6,287 nt of DNA, from NCBI GenBank assembly GCA_947178685.1, contig CAMWZE010000098.1, positions 1-6,287 on the forward strand, given 5' to 3'. Made by a program: the position numbers and the translations under genes. Under the pieces are notes generated by a model. The model searched no databases and was not told the origin of the DNA. It saw nothing but the letters and a program-made list of their open reading frames with translations. Below are positions 1 to 6,287 of this stretch, piece after piece. Numbering within the stretch: the stretch's first letter is position 1; each line of letters starts with the position of its first letter. The DNA is from an uncultured Porphyromonadaceae bacterium. Its GTDB lineage: Bacteria; Bacteroidota; Bacteroidia; Bacteroidales; Muribaculaceae.

Positions 1-1
1 C

Positions 2-37
2 CGTTTTGAAGGCGTAATAGGGTTCTATTATAACTGA
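2..37 (+). CDS. Possible C-terminal end of an upstream gene (partial, unidentified)
   Basis: Only one + strand frame is open at the left edge; it reads RFEGVIGFYYN and stops at TGA 35-37. The mix of aromatic and aliphatic residues and the ordinary codons resemble a real protein end, and bases 1 to about 73 are visibly richer in G+C than the leader that follows. Eleven codons are far too few to identify a family, and an open run this short occurs often by chance. If real, the gene is cut by the window's left edge and ends about 140 bases before the SusC-like gene. The same frame stays open after the TGA for 16 more codons (KAVSKITLEGDKKYIN) to a TAA at 86-88, so the true end may have been there, with the TGA as an interruption. 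No function is proposed. Confidence 0.22.
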   Translation, partial: RFEGVIGFYYN

Positions 38-73
38 AAAGCGGTTTCAAAGATCACCTTAGAGGGCGACAAG

Positions 74-178
74 AAATATATTAATTAATTTGTGACACAT
101 ACTTAAGTCTTATAGTAAAAAGGTAATTTGAAGATTCACATATATTTTTTATTAATAACAGCTATTCAAAACTAACTG
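74..178 (+). promoter_or_regulatory. AT-rich leader and putative promoter of the SusC/SusD operon
   Basis: This stretch is very AT-rich compared with the coding sequence on either side and lies directly before the SusC-like gene, so the operon promoter should be here. Bacteroidota promoters usually have a -33 TTTG and a -7 TAnnTTTG element about 19-21 bases apart. A TTTG is present at 89-92, and the best-placed partner is TATAGTAA at 111-118, which matches the -7 consensus poorly. Two TAATTTG strings (86-92 and 124-130) and TATATTTT (141-148) partly resemble the -7 box but have no well-placed partner. No convincing operator repeat was found. There is no Shine-Dalgarno sequence before ATG 179; the bases before it are simply A/T-rich, as is usual in this phylum. 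Confidence 0.3.
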
Positions 179-3100
179 ATGAAGAAACAACGAATCTTAA
201 TGTGGCTAATATTCCTTTTTATGGGAATTACCACCATGAATGCTCAGCAATACCAATTGAATGGTATTGTGCTTGATGACGAAGGCGAACCGGTTATCGG
301 TGCCACTGTGATGGTAGAAGGTACATCTACCGGTACAGCTACTGATATTGACGGATCTTTTAAGATCAATGTCAACGATGGAGATGTGCTCGCCATCTCT
401 TATGTAGGCTACCTGAGTCAAAAGATTAAAATCAATGGTCAGAGAGAACTGAAGATTACACTTCTCGTTGACGATCAGCTCCTGGACGAAGTCGTAATCG
501 TGGGTTACGGAGCGGTTCAGCGCAAAAACTTCACAGGCTCCGTCTCCACAGTAAAAGTAGCCGATTCGCCCCTGGCGATTATCCCGACATCCAACGCCAT
601 GGATGCCCTCAGAGGCACAGTCACAGGTATCACCGTATCTCAGCAGCAGGGTGCCGGACAAGTGCCCTCAATCGTAGTGCGCGGTCAGAAATCCATCAAT
701 GGAGGTTCTGATCCTCTTCTCGTGGTTGACGGTGTGATTTTCCAAGGTGCGCTCCGCGACATCGATCCCTCAATAATAGAGTCGATGAGTGTGCTCAAAG
801 ATGCTACCTCCCTTGCAGCCTACGGTTCTCAGGCTGCCAATGGTGTGATCATGATCACCACCAAGAAGGGAACCGAAGGGAAGCCTCTTATCTCCGTATC
901 TACCTCCTGGGCATGGTCAAACCCCGCATCAAAGCCTGACCTTCTGAGCCCTGCCGACTATGTACGTAAGAATAATATCCTTGCCGGTCTCGATGAAAAC
1001 GCAGATCCAACATGGATGTCGAAATTTGAATATGACAACTATAAGAAGGGTAACACCACTGACTGGTTTGATTATTCTACTCGCACAGGACTCATGCAGA
1101 ACTATTCTGTGGCTGTATCTGGAGCAACTCCTAAATTGAATTATTACGTATCCGGTTCCTATACTAATCAGGAAGGTATCGTTGTTGGGGATGACTACGA
1201 ACGTTTCGTTATGAACAGCCGTCTCACCGCTGATGTGACCGACTGGCTGCAACTCGGAGCCCAGATGAACTATTCTCACAACGACTATTCAGGTGCATCG
1301 GTCTATGATCTTTATCAGACCACTCGTCTGAGTCCTTACGGACAGGCCACCCGTCTGAACGGTGAGGTAAATAAATATCCTTGTAATGAGGGTGGCTATC
1401 GTCTTAATCCCCTCTGGAGCGTATTATCCAACACCATTGATGACCACGATATTTACAACACCACCAATCTTAAAGGGCATCTGATCCTTAAATGTCCTTG
1501 GGTGGAGGGGTTGCAGTTCCGTATGAATGGAAGCTTCACTCTTGAAAACATAGAACGCGATTATTTCACCCATGAAGGTTATTATGTGCGTGAGATGTCC
1601 GGCGTGTCGATCGAAGATGCCGACGCTTACTATACCGATTCAGCCGTAGCCGGTTATCTTGCTTCCGCCAACGGTTATAACTATTACCGCAAGAATAAAT
1701 CATGGGTATGGGATAATATATTGAGCTATAGCCGACAGTTTGACAAGCACTGGATCGATGCAACTCTCGTTTACACACGCGACTCTTACGAATATCAAAC
1801 TCGCCAGATGTCTGGATCTGACTTCAAAGCATTAGGCAACACCAATCTTGGCTATGACGGTTTGAACCTTGCTGAAACTCAGAAAATCAACACTCCGGGT
1901 TATGCACGACACACTGACGTTGGCTACCTCGCCCGTGTCAATTATAACTTCGACCAGCGTTACCATTTCAATGCTTCCATTCGTCGCGACGGTTCTTCCG
2001 TGTTCGGTGCTGATAAGAAATGGGGTACGTTCCCCGCATTCGGTGTTGCATGGACAGTTTCCAATGAAAGCTTCATGGAGAAAGTCGTGCCCATCACCAA
2101 CCTTAAACTTAAGGCCTCATGGGGTAAGAACGGCAACCAGTCTCTGAGTCCCTATCAGACTCTCTCCACTATCACTCTCGGTCAGTCCGGCGGCTTCGTT
2201 TATCCTTTCGGCAACGCATCTCAGGCAAGCTGGGGACAGAGAATCACTGCAATGGGCAACGTGAACCTCGGTTGGGAGACAACAACTTCCTGGAACTATG
2301 GTTTCGAACTCGGAATGTTTAACAACCGCGTAAATCTTGATTTTGATGCATATACATCTAAGACTACCGATCAGATTTTCTGGCGTAGCATTCCCGTAAT
2401 GATCAATGGTCTCACTGGCATGTATGCTACTATGGGTCGTGTTGACAACTGGGGTATCGAGGCAACTCTTAACACTGTAAACATTGAGAACAAGGATTGG
2501 AGCTGGACTTCTACCCTCAACTTCTACATGAACCGCAATAAGCTTAAAGATCTCTATGGCGACGGTAAGGATGACGTGACCAACGGCCTGTTCCTCAACA
2601 AATCGCTTGGTGCTATCTATGGCTACAAGAACATTGGCATCGTTCAGGTTGAAGACACTGAATATATGGAAAAGAATGGCGCTCAGCCCGGTGATGTGAA
2701 GTTTGCAGACATCGATGGTGATGGAACAATCACCTCTGATGACCGCACTATTCTCGGCTATTCAAAAGAGAACTTCCGCATGGGCTTCGGCAACACTGTG
2801 AGCTACAAGAATCTTCAGCTATTCGTGATGTTTACAGGAATCTTCAGCGGAAATGGCTACGGCAAGGCAGGCAACCTTTATGCCTACCGCACTCTCTCTG
2901 ATGTGAATACTGACAATAACCTCAACCACGGATGGTGGACCGAGGAGAACCGCAGTAACGTTTATCCGAGAATCAATTACACCGATGGTCGTTATTATCC
3001 GCTTCAGAACTATTCTTTTGTTCGCCTTTCAGATCTCAGCCTCTCTTATACCTTCAATCAGCCCTGGGTGCAGACGGTGGGCATCAAGAATCTTAAAGTG

Positions 3101-3241
3101 TTCTTCGCATGCAAAAACCTCTTCACAATCACAGGCTGGAAGGGTGGCGACCCGGAAATCAAACAGACCATCGGAACAGGCTACAGCTATGGCTATCCCC
3201 TCGCCCGCTCATTCTCTCTTGGTCTTAACTTAACATTCTAA
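179..3241 (+). CDS. SusC-like TonB-dependent outer-membrane glycan transporter
   Basis: This is an outer-membrane beta-barrel that imports oligosaccharides using TonB-ExbBD energy, with the SusD-like partner encoded next as its lid. Residues 1-22 form a Sec signal peptide (basic MKKQR, hydrophobic core, likely cleavage after MNA). A carboxypeptidase-regulatory-like beta-sandwich spans about 25-97 with the typical GxPVIGATVxVEGT...TDIDGSF pattern. The TonB-box region is DEVVIVGYG at 103-111. The plug domain covers about 112-231 and ends in the SusC hallmark YGSQAANGVIMITTKKG (215-231). The barrel fills the rest and ends in LNLTF with the expected terminal Phe. An acidic DIDGDGTITSDD loop at 844-855, common in this family, may bind a cation. 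The length (1020 aa) is normal and the frame is intact. There is no STN domain, so FecR/ECF-sigma coupling is unlikely. The substrate cannot be read from this protein; the neighbouring GH32 suggests fructan. The family call is near certain. Confidence 0.97.
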   Translation: MKKQRILMWLIFLFMGITTMNAQQYQLNGIVLDDEGEPVIGATVMVEGTSTGTATDIDGSFKINVNDGDVLAISYVGYLSQKIKINGQRELKITLLVDDQLLDEVVIVGYGAVQRKNFTGSVSTVKVADSPLAIIPTSNAMDALRGTVTGITVSQQQGAGQVPSIVVRGQKSINGGSDPLLVVDGVIFQGALRDIDPSIIESMSVLKDATSLAAYGSQAANGVIMITTKKGTEGKPLISVSTSWAWSNPASKPDLLSPADYVRKNNILAGLDENADPTWMSKFEYDNYKKGNTTDWFDYSTRTGLMQNYSVAVSGATPKLNYYVSGSYTNQEGIVVGDDYERFVMNSRLTADVTDWLQLGAQMNYSHNDYSGASVYDLYQTTRLSPYGQATRLNGEVNKYPCNEGGYRLNPLWSVLSNTIDDHDIYNTTNLKGHLILKCPWVEGLQFRMNGSFTLENIERDYFTHEGYYVREMSGVSIEDADAYYTDSAVAGYLASANGYNYYRKNKSWVWDNILSYSRQFDKHWIDATLVYTRDSYEYQTRQMSGSDFKALGNTNLGYDGLNLAETQKINTPGYARHTDVGYLARVNYNFDQRYHFNASIRRDGSSVFGADKKWGTFPAFGVAWTVSNESFMEKVVPITNLKLKASWGKNGNQSLSPYQTLSTITLGQSGGFVYPFGNASQASWGQRITAMGNVNLGWETTTSWNYGFELGMFNNRVNLDFDAYTSKTTDQIFWRSIPVMINGLTGMYATMGRVDNWGIEATLNTVNIENKDWSWTSTLNFYMNRNKLKDLYGDGKDDVTNGLFLNKSLGAIYGYKNIGIVQVEDTEYMEKNGAQPGDVKFADIDGDGTITSDDRTILGYSKENFRMGFGNTVSYKNLQLFVMFTGIFSGNGYGKAGNLYAYRTLSDVNTDNNLNHGWWTEENRSNVYPRINYTDGRYYPLQNYSFVRLSDLSLSYTFNQPWVQTVGIKNLKVFFACKNLFTITGWKGGDPEIKQTIGTGYSYGYPLARSFSLGLNLTF

Positions 3242-3255
3242 TCTACATTGAAAAA

Positions 3256-5043
3256 ATGAAACTCAAGAATATTGCCTTATACGCCATAAGCGGTCTGGCT
3301 CTACTTCCCGCTCTTTCCTCTTGCGACAGCGACAAAGATTTTCTTACCGAAAATCCACGCACCATCTACACTACCACCAACTCTTACGAGACTGCCGACC
3401 AGGTAAGAGCCTGCGTCACCAATCTCTACGTCCATATCCGATATTGGTATGACTGCAACAACTTCCTTAAAGGACTCGGTTCAGACGTGGCTGATACTCC
3501 CAATTGGCGTGCAAGTGGCAACTATGTATGCAATTTCAATAACTGGAGCGCATCGTCCAACTCCTCAAATCAGATCTACGATGCAATGTACCAGCTCGTC
3601 AACTATGCCAACCAGAGTCTTGAAGGCGTTCAGAAAGAGGGACTTGCCTGGGAGAGCGAGGCTCAGCGTAAAGAGTGCTATGCCGAGATGATTTTTATGC
3701 GCGGATATGGTTATCTCCGTCTGGCTGAGATGTTCGGTGGAGTTCCCCTCGTCACTCAGTTCTATCAAGAGGTTAAGCTCGACTTTACACGTGCTTCCCG
3801 TGAAGAGACTTATCAGCAGGCCATTGACGACCTGAAGATTGCAGCCGATAATCTTCCCGATTATCCTTCTGAGGCCGGCCGGGTTGCTAAAGGTGCCGCT
3901 TACCACTTCCTTTCAGAGGCTTATCTTGGTCTCGCGATCGTAAAGAATAACAATACAAGCGATCTTTCAGAGGCCGTAAGCTATGCTGATAAAGTTATGG
4001 CTCTACATCCCCTTATGACCGAGCGATTCGGTTCCCGCGCAAATCCTGACGGTGGCGCCAACGTAAATGGTGTTGCAGCCTACAGAGAAGACGGCAACGT
4101 ATTCTTCGATCTCTTCCAGCGCAACAATCAGGATCGGGAAAGCGGCAACACGGAATCTCTTTGGGTATTCCAGCATGATTATGATGTATATCATGAATTT
4201 GGCGGGAATAAGAGTGAATCTCCGCGTAACTGGTCACCGGTGCTCCGCGACGCATTCTGGAAAGATCAATACAAGGAGAACGGTGAGAATTGCCCCTGGA
4301 ATGGTGCTGACAATGATCTCTACCCCGGTGGAAACATCTGTGCCTATGTAGGAGGCCGTGGCATTTCCGGCAACAGTCCTACAAGCTATGTGATCGAAGA
4401 TATATGGGCCGGTGAGTATGGCGACGACATGCGTAATGCAGAATGTAACATTCACCGCAATTTCAAGGTGATCGACGCCAACCATTCCATGTATGGTCAG
4501 GTTGTGACGAAAGATATGCTCGACCCGACACGCATAGACCGCTTCTATCCTATTTGGGCCAAATGGGCATCAGACGATGATTATAACTACGACGACCTCT
4601 CGGAAGGTTGGCAGAGAAGTTCCTACTTCATCGATCAGTATGCCTGCCGTTCAGCCGAGACAGTACTACTCCGTGCTGAGGCCAAGCTGAGAAACGGTGA
4701 TGCTGCCGGGGCAGCGGCTGACGTAAATATTCTACGCGACCGTGCCAACTGTGCCAAGAAAGCCTCTGCCGGCGACATGACCATGCAATACATTCTTGAT
4801 GAGCGTGCACGCGAGCTCTTCTTTGAGGAGCAGCGTTGGCCCACACTTCTCCGAATGGGTCAGGATGGCATCAACAGTATTAACGCCCATGCAATGGGCA
4901 TTGCTGATCAGTCTGCGGCATGGCCCGGTTGCTTCTCTTCAAATCTCCCGCAGATTACAAAGTGGACACTCTTCCCCATACCTCAGACTGCTATCGACAG
5001 CAACACAGGAGCTGTGATAGAACAGAATCCCGGTTGGAACTGA
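3256..5043 (+). CDS. SusD-like (RagB/SusD family) surface glycan-binding lipoprotein
   Basis: This is a surface lipoprotein that binds glycan and caps the SusC-like barrel. A short signal peptide ends in the lipobox LSSC, with Cys23 as the lipidated residue. The acidic stretch after it (CDSDKD) fits the Bacteroidota lipoprotein export signal for surface display. The mature N-terminus has the family motif DFLTENP (28-34). The N-terminal helical/TPR-like half contains RGYGYLRLAEMFGGVPLVT (149-167). The C-terminal SusD/RagB half contains RSAETVLLRAEA (465-476) and ILDERARELFFEEQRW (513-528), and ends with FPIP and the usual NPGW. At 595 aa it is slightly long for the family but complete. ATG 3256 lies 14 bases after the SusC-like stop and is preceded by an A-run rather than a Shine-Dalgarno; it gives the correct signal peptide. 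It is co-transcribed with the SusC-like gene by position. The mature chain has ten cysteines besides Cys23, which seems many for this family. Ligand specificity is unknown. Confidence 0.97.
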   Translation: MKLKNIALYAISGLALLPALSSCDSDKDFLTENPRTIYTTTNSYETADQVRACVTNLYVHIRYWYDCNNFLKGLGSDVADTPNWRASGNYVCNFNNWSASSNSSNQIYDAMYQLVNYANQSLEGVQKEGLAWESEAQRKECYAEMIFMRGYGYLRLAEMFGGVPLVTQFYQEVKLDFTRASREETYQQAIDDLKIAADNLPDYPSEAGRVAKGAAYHFLSEAYLGLAIVKNNNTSDLSEAVSYADKVMALHPLMTERFGSRANPDGGANVNGVAAYREDGNVFFDLFQRNNQDRESGNTESLWVFQHDYDVYHEFGGNKSESPRNWSPVLRDAFWKDQYKENGENCPWNGADNDLYPGGNICAYVGGRGISGNSPTSYVIEDIWAGEYGDDMRNAECNIHRNFKVIDANHSMYGQVVTKDMLDPTRIDRFYPIWAKWASDDDYNYDDLSEGWQRSSYFIDQYACRSAETVLLRAEAKLRNGDAAGAAADVNILRDRANCAKKASAGDMTMQYILDERARELFFEEQRWPTLLRMGQDGINSINAHAMGIADQSAAWPGCFSSNLPQITKWTLFPIPQTAIDSNTGAVIEQNPGWN

Positions 5044-5079
5044 TATAGGATAGTCAATAATTAAGTAGGAGATAAACAC

Positions 5080-5116
5080 AAAGATAGCCGCCCAAAATTT
5101 GGACGGCTATCTTTTT
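5080..5116 (+). terminator. Rho-independent-type terminator after the SusD-like gene, possibly bidirectional
   Basis: An 11-base arm (AAAGATAGCCG, 5080-5090) pairs perfectly with 5104-5114. After a single C/A mismatch (5091/5103), CCAA and TTGG extend the stem around a small AT loop. The right arm runs into TTTTT (5112-5116). It starts 37 bases after the SusD-like stop, so it ends the + strand operon. Read on the - strand, the same hairpin is followed by CTTTGTGTTTA, a weaker U-rich tract, so it may also stop transcription arriving from the convergent GH32 gene. Confidence 0.9.
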
Positions 5117-5145
5117 ATAATCTACCAGCTATCACGGACGGCTAT
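5101..5145. repeat. 10-base direct repeat of the terminator arm in the convergent intergenic region
   Basis: GGACGGCTAT occurs at 5101-5110, inside the right arm of the terminator, and again at 5136-5145. The left arm (ATAGCCG, 5084-5090) could therefore pair with either copy, though the proximal pairing is longer and clearly better. The second copy is not followed by a T-run. It could be a decayed duplicate of the terminator or coincidence. The rest of the gap up to 5182 shows no gene, RNA or other structure that I can support. Confidence 0.5.
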
Positions 5146-5182
5146 ACCCTCCACCAAAGCAGTCAGTTTTTGTAATGGATGA

Positions 5183-6287
5183 TTATTTTACGACGACTTT
5201 ACGGCCAGATACAAGATAAATGCCTTTATCAAGACCCGAAATCACCTCCTCTTCTGTAGCTGCAACACGTATTCTCTGCCCGGTCATAGTGTAAACCTCT
5301 ACCGGGCCGTTGCGAAAGGCAGTGCCGGTGGCATCATTCCAGATATCTCCAATTCCGGCTGAACTACCTGATTCGAGCACCCATGCGCCTATCTGGGATG
5401 CCTTGACAGCTACACCGTTTGAAAAGACCTCTACCCCATCCGCATCATTGTCATTAGGATAGACTCGAATCGAAGTGGCCCATTTATCGTTGACAAAGAT
5501 ATCTACGATTGAACCGTCGATGAAAACGTCCAGAGTCATTTCCGAACCTGTAGCCGGACGTTCCGGCAACACAGTGCGGTATACACCATTGTAGACACCG
5601 TTGTCATTAGACAGTCTCTGAAGAGCTGAGAAATCAGCGGTAAGCTCGTTGGTAGCAGGGTTATACGAAATCACACCCTCCCCTGAGGCATTCTTGAAAA
5701 CATTGAATCCGAAGATAGAGGAGCCAACCTCAAATTTACCATACAGTTCTACCTGACGTCCGGTGACTCCTTCAATAGTCTTCACACCCTCTATCTCGAC
5801 ATCATTGAGAACCTCCGACTTTGTGGAACGCAGATCACGCAGACCGTCGAAAGGCTTCTGAACGAGATTACCCTCCGAGTCGAGAGTGAGCTCACGAGGG
5901 AAGGAATAGAGATGTGCCCAGCCCCATTTACAATTTTCGGAAGTAGCAACCTTGTCAGGCACAATGCCAAGTGCTATTGTCTTCCCATCATGCTGATAAA
6001 TTGTCGGGGAGAGCAATCCGTAGCCATCCTTACTGATAAGCTCGAAATCTCTTGGAGTTGAAGATGTGGCATCGGGCGAGAAGGTGCCGTCAGCATTGAT
6101 ATAACCTGTCCAATAAAGGGTGTGTACTCCGGTAGCAGTTTCAAGTGGAGTGACCGTAACGAGCCATTTACCGTTATCCATCTTTGTCACGGTAGGCATT
6201 TCCCAGAAGCGGCCATCCTGTGCTTTCGATTGTCCCTGGAAAAAGATCTCGCCGGTGTTGCTCCAAGTGCCTGATACTTTATCATAT
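5183..6287 (-). CDS. Glycoside hydrolase family 32 protein (beta-fructosidase type), 5'-truncated by the window edge
   Basis: GH32 enzymes hydrolyse fructosyl linkages in levan, inulin, fructo-oligosaccharides or sucrose with retention of configuration. The frame is open from the stop (TAA, 5185-5183) to the right edge, so about 367 C-terminal residues are visible. The nucleophile Asp and the RDP motif lie outside the window. FWEMPTV fits the position of the ECP motif; its Glu (codon 6202-6200) is the probable acid/base. It is followed by YWTGYINADGTF, SPTIYQHDGKTIALGIVPD and FPRELTLDSEGNL, matching the GH32 propeller pattern up to the 'PREL' segment. The C-terminal beta-sandwich is shown by DVFIDGSIVDIFVND (about 5490-5535). 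After an AGIGDI-type linker, the last ~40 residues (PVEVYTMTGQR...GLDKGIYLVSGRKVVVK) resemble a shortened Por-secretion/T9SS type A sorting tail. The Met at 6199-6197 is internal, because the acid/base Glu precedes it. The gene converges on the SusC/SusD operon, so it has its own transcript. Exo versus endo action and the substrate cannot be decided here. Confidence 0.92.
   Translation of the reverse strand, partial: YDKVSGTWSNTGEIFFQGQSKAQDGRFWEMPTVTKMDNGKWLVTVTPLETATGVHTLYWTGYINADGTFSPDATSSTPRDFELISKDGYGLLSPTIYQHDGKTIALGIVPDKVATSENCKWGWAHLYSFPRELTLDSEGNLVQKPFDGLRDLRSTKSEVLNDVEIEGVKTIEGVTGRQVELYGKFEVGSSIFGFNVFKNASGEGVISYNPATNELTADFSALQRLSNDNGVYNGVYRTVLPERPATGSEMTLDVFIDGSIVDIFVNDKWATSIRVYPNDNDADGVEVFSNGVAVKASQIGAWVLESGSSAGIGDIWNDATGTAFRNGPVEVYTMTGQRIRVAATEEEVISGLDKGIYLVSGRKVVVK

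Noticed and set aside
36..48. Short inverted repeat GAAA-AGCGG-TTTC as an operator or terminator
   Set aside because: Four-base arms are expected by chance, there is no T-run, and no second copy is present in the leader.
206..661. 151-codon open frame on the - strand inside the SusC-like gene
   Set aside because: It lies wholly antisense to an intact conserved gene, its translation shows no recognisable domain, and its length is expected by chance opposite a 3 kb coding region.
929..1279. 116-codon - strand open frame, with smaller ones at 1566-1778 and in other frames of the SusC/SusD genes
   Set aside because: These are shadows of the two real genes: low-complexity or unlikely translations and no family motif or start context.
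2708..2743. EF-hand-like DIDGDGTITSDD as a special calcium sensor in the SusC-like protein
   Set aside because: A similar acidic loop is common in SusC-family barrels, so it is noted as a family feature rather than a new function.
4628..4846. Overlapping - strand open frames of about 70 codons in the SusD-like gene
   Set aside because: They are antisense to the strongly conserved SusD C-terminal motifs and rich in Arg, His and Ser as expected from complementing that sequence; no independent evidence of coding.
5183..6199. The Met at 6199-6197 as the true start of the GH32 protein
   Set aside because: The frame stays open for 29 more codons to the window edge, and those residues (TWSNTGEIFFQG, GRFWE) fit the GH32 propeller and include the probable catalytic Glu. 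The real start is outside the window.
1..6287. Mobile elements, CRISPR arrays, tRNA or rRNA genes
   Set aside because: No transposase or integrase motifs, terminal inverted repeats, regularly spaced repeats or RNA-gene signatures were seen; nearly all of the window is filled by three conserved genes.

Overview
This window is a fragment of a Bacteroidota polysaccharide utilization locus (PUL), probably from a gut Bacteroidales. It carries a complete SusC-like/SusD-like outer-membrane glycan uptake pair on the + strand. Facing it on the - strand is the 3' part of a glycoside hydrolase family 32 (GH32, beta-fructosidase) gene that runs off the right edge. The lineage call rests on the SusC/SusD families themselves, the AT-rich start regions without clear Shine-Dalgarno sequences, the Cys-plus-acidic surface-lipoprotein signal of the SusD protein, and the sorting-tail-like end of the GH32 protein. 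The GIGDI-type linker and short 'GIYLVSGRKVVVK' ending recall Muribaculaceae or Prevotella proteins, but the genus cannot be fixed from this sequence.

Layout: bases 1-178 are mostly non-coding. They may hold the last codons of an upstream + strand gene (an open frame ends at TGA 35-37), followed by a very AT-rich leader that must carry the promoter. The SusC-like TonB-dependent transporter (1020 aa) occupies 179-3241. After 14 bases comes the SusD-like lipoprotein (595 aa, 3256-5043). A strong hairpin with a T-run (5080-5116) closes the operon inside a 139-base convergent intergenic region. This region also holds a second copy of the hairpin's right arm. From 5183 to the window end, the - strand encodes the C-terminal ~367 residues of a GH32 enzyme: the end of its five-bladed propeller including the probable acid/base Glu, the beta-sandwich domain, and a C-terminal sorting-like tail.

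How the genes fit together (inference from family knowledge): the GH32 enzyme would cleave beta-fructan (levan, inulin or fructo-oligosaccharide) or sucrose-type linkages. The SusD-like lipoprotein would capture the products at the cell surface as the lid of the SusC-like barrel, and the barrel would import them using TonB energy. The SusC-like protein lacks the N-terminal STN signalling domain. This argues against ECF-sigma/anti-sigma control and is compatible with a hybrid two-component regulator, as in known fructan PULs; no regulator is visible here. The fructan assignment rests only on the adjacent GH32 gene, which is transcribed separately and toward the transporter pair.

I did not find a clearly new biological system. 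The items most worth a second look are the tail-to-tail GH32 arrangement, the unusual GH32 active-site context with its C-terminal tail, the absence of a third surface-binding lipoprotein after the SusD-like gene, and the possible interrupted reading frame at the left edge.
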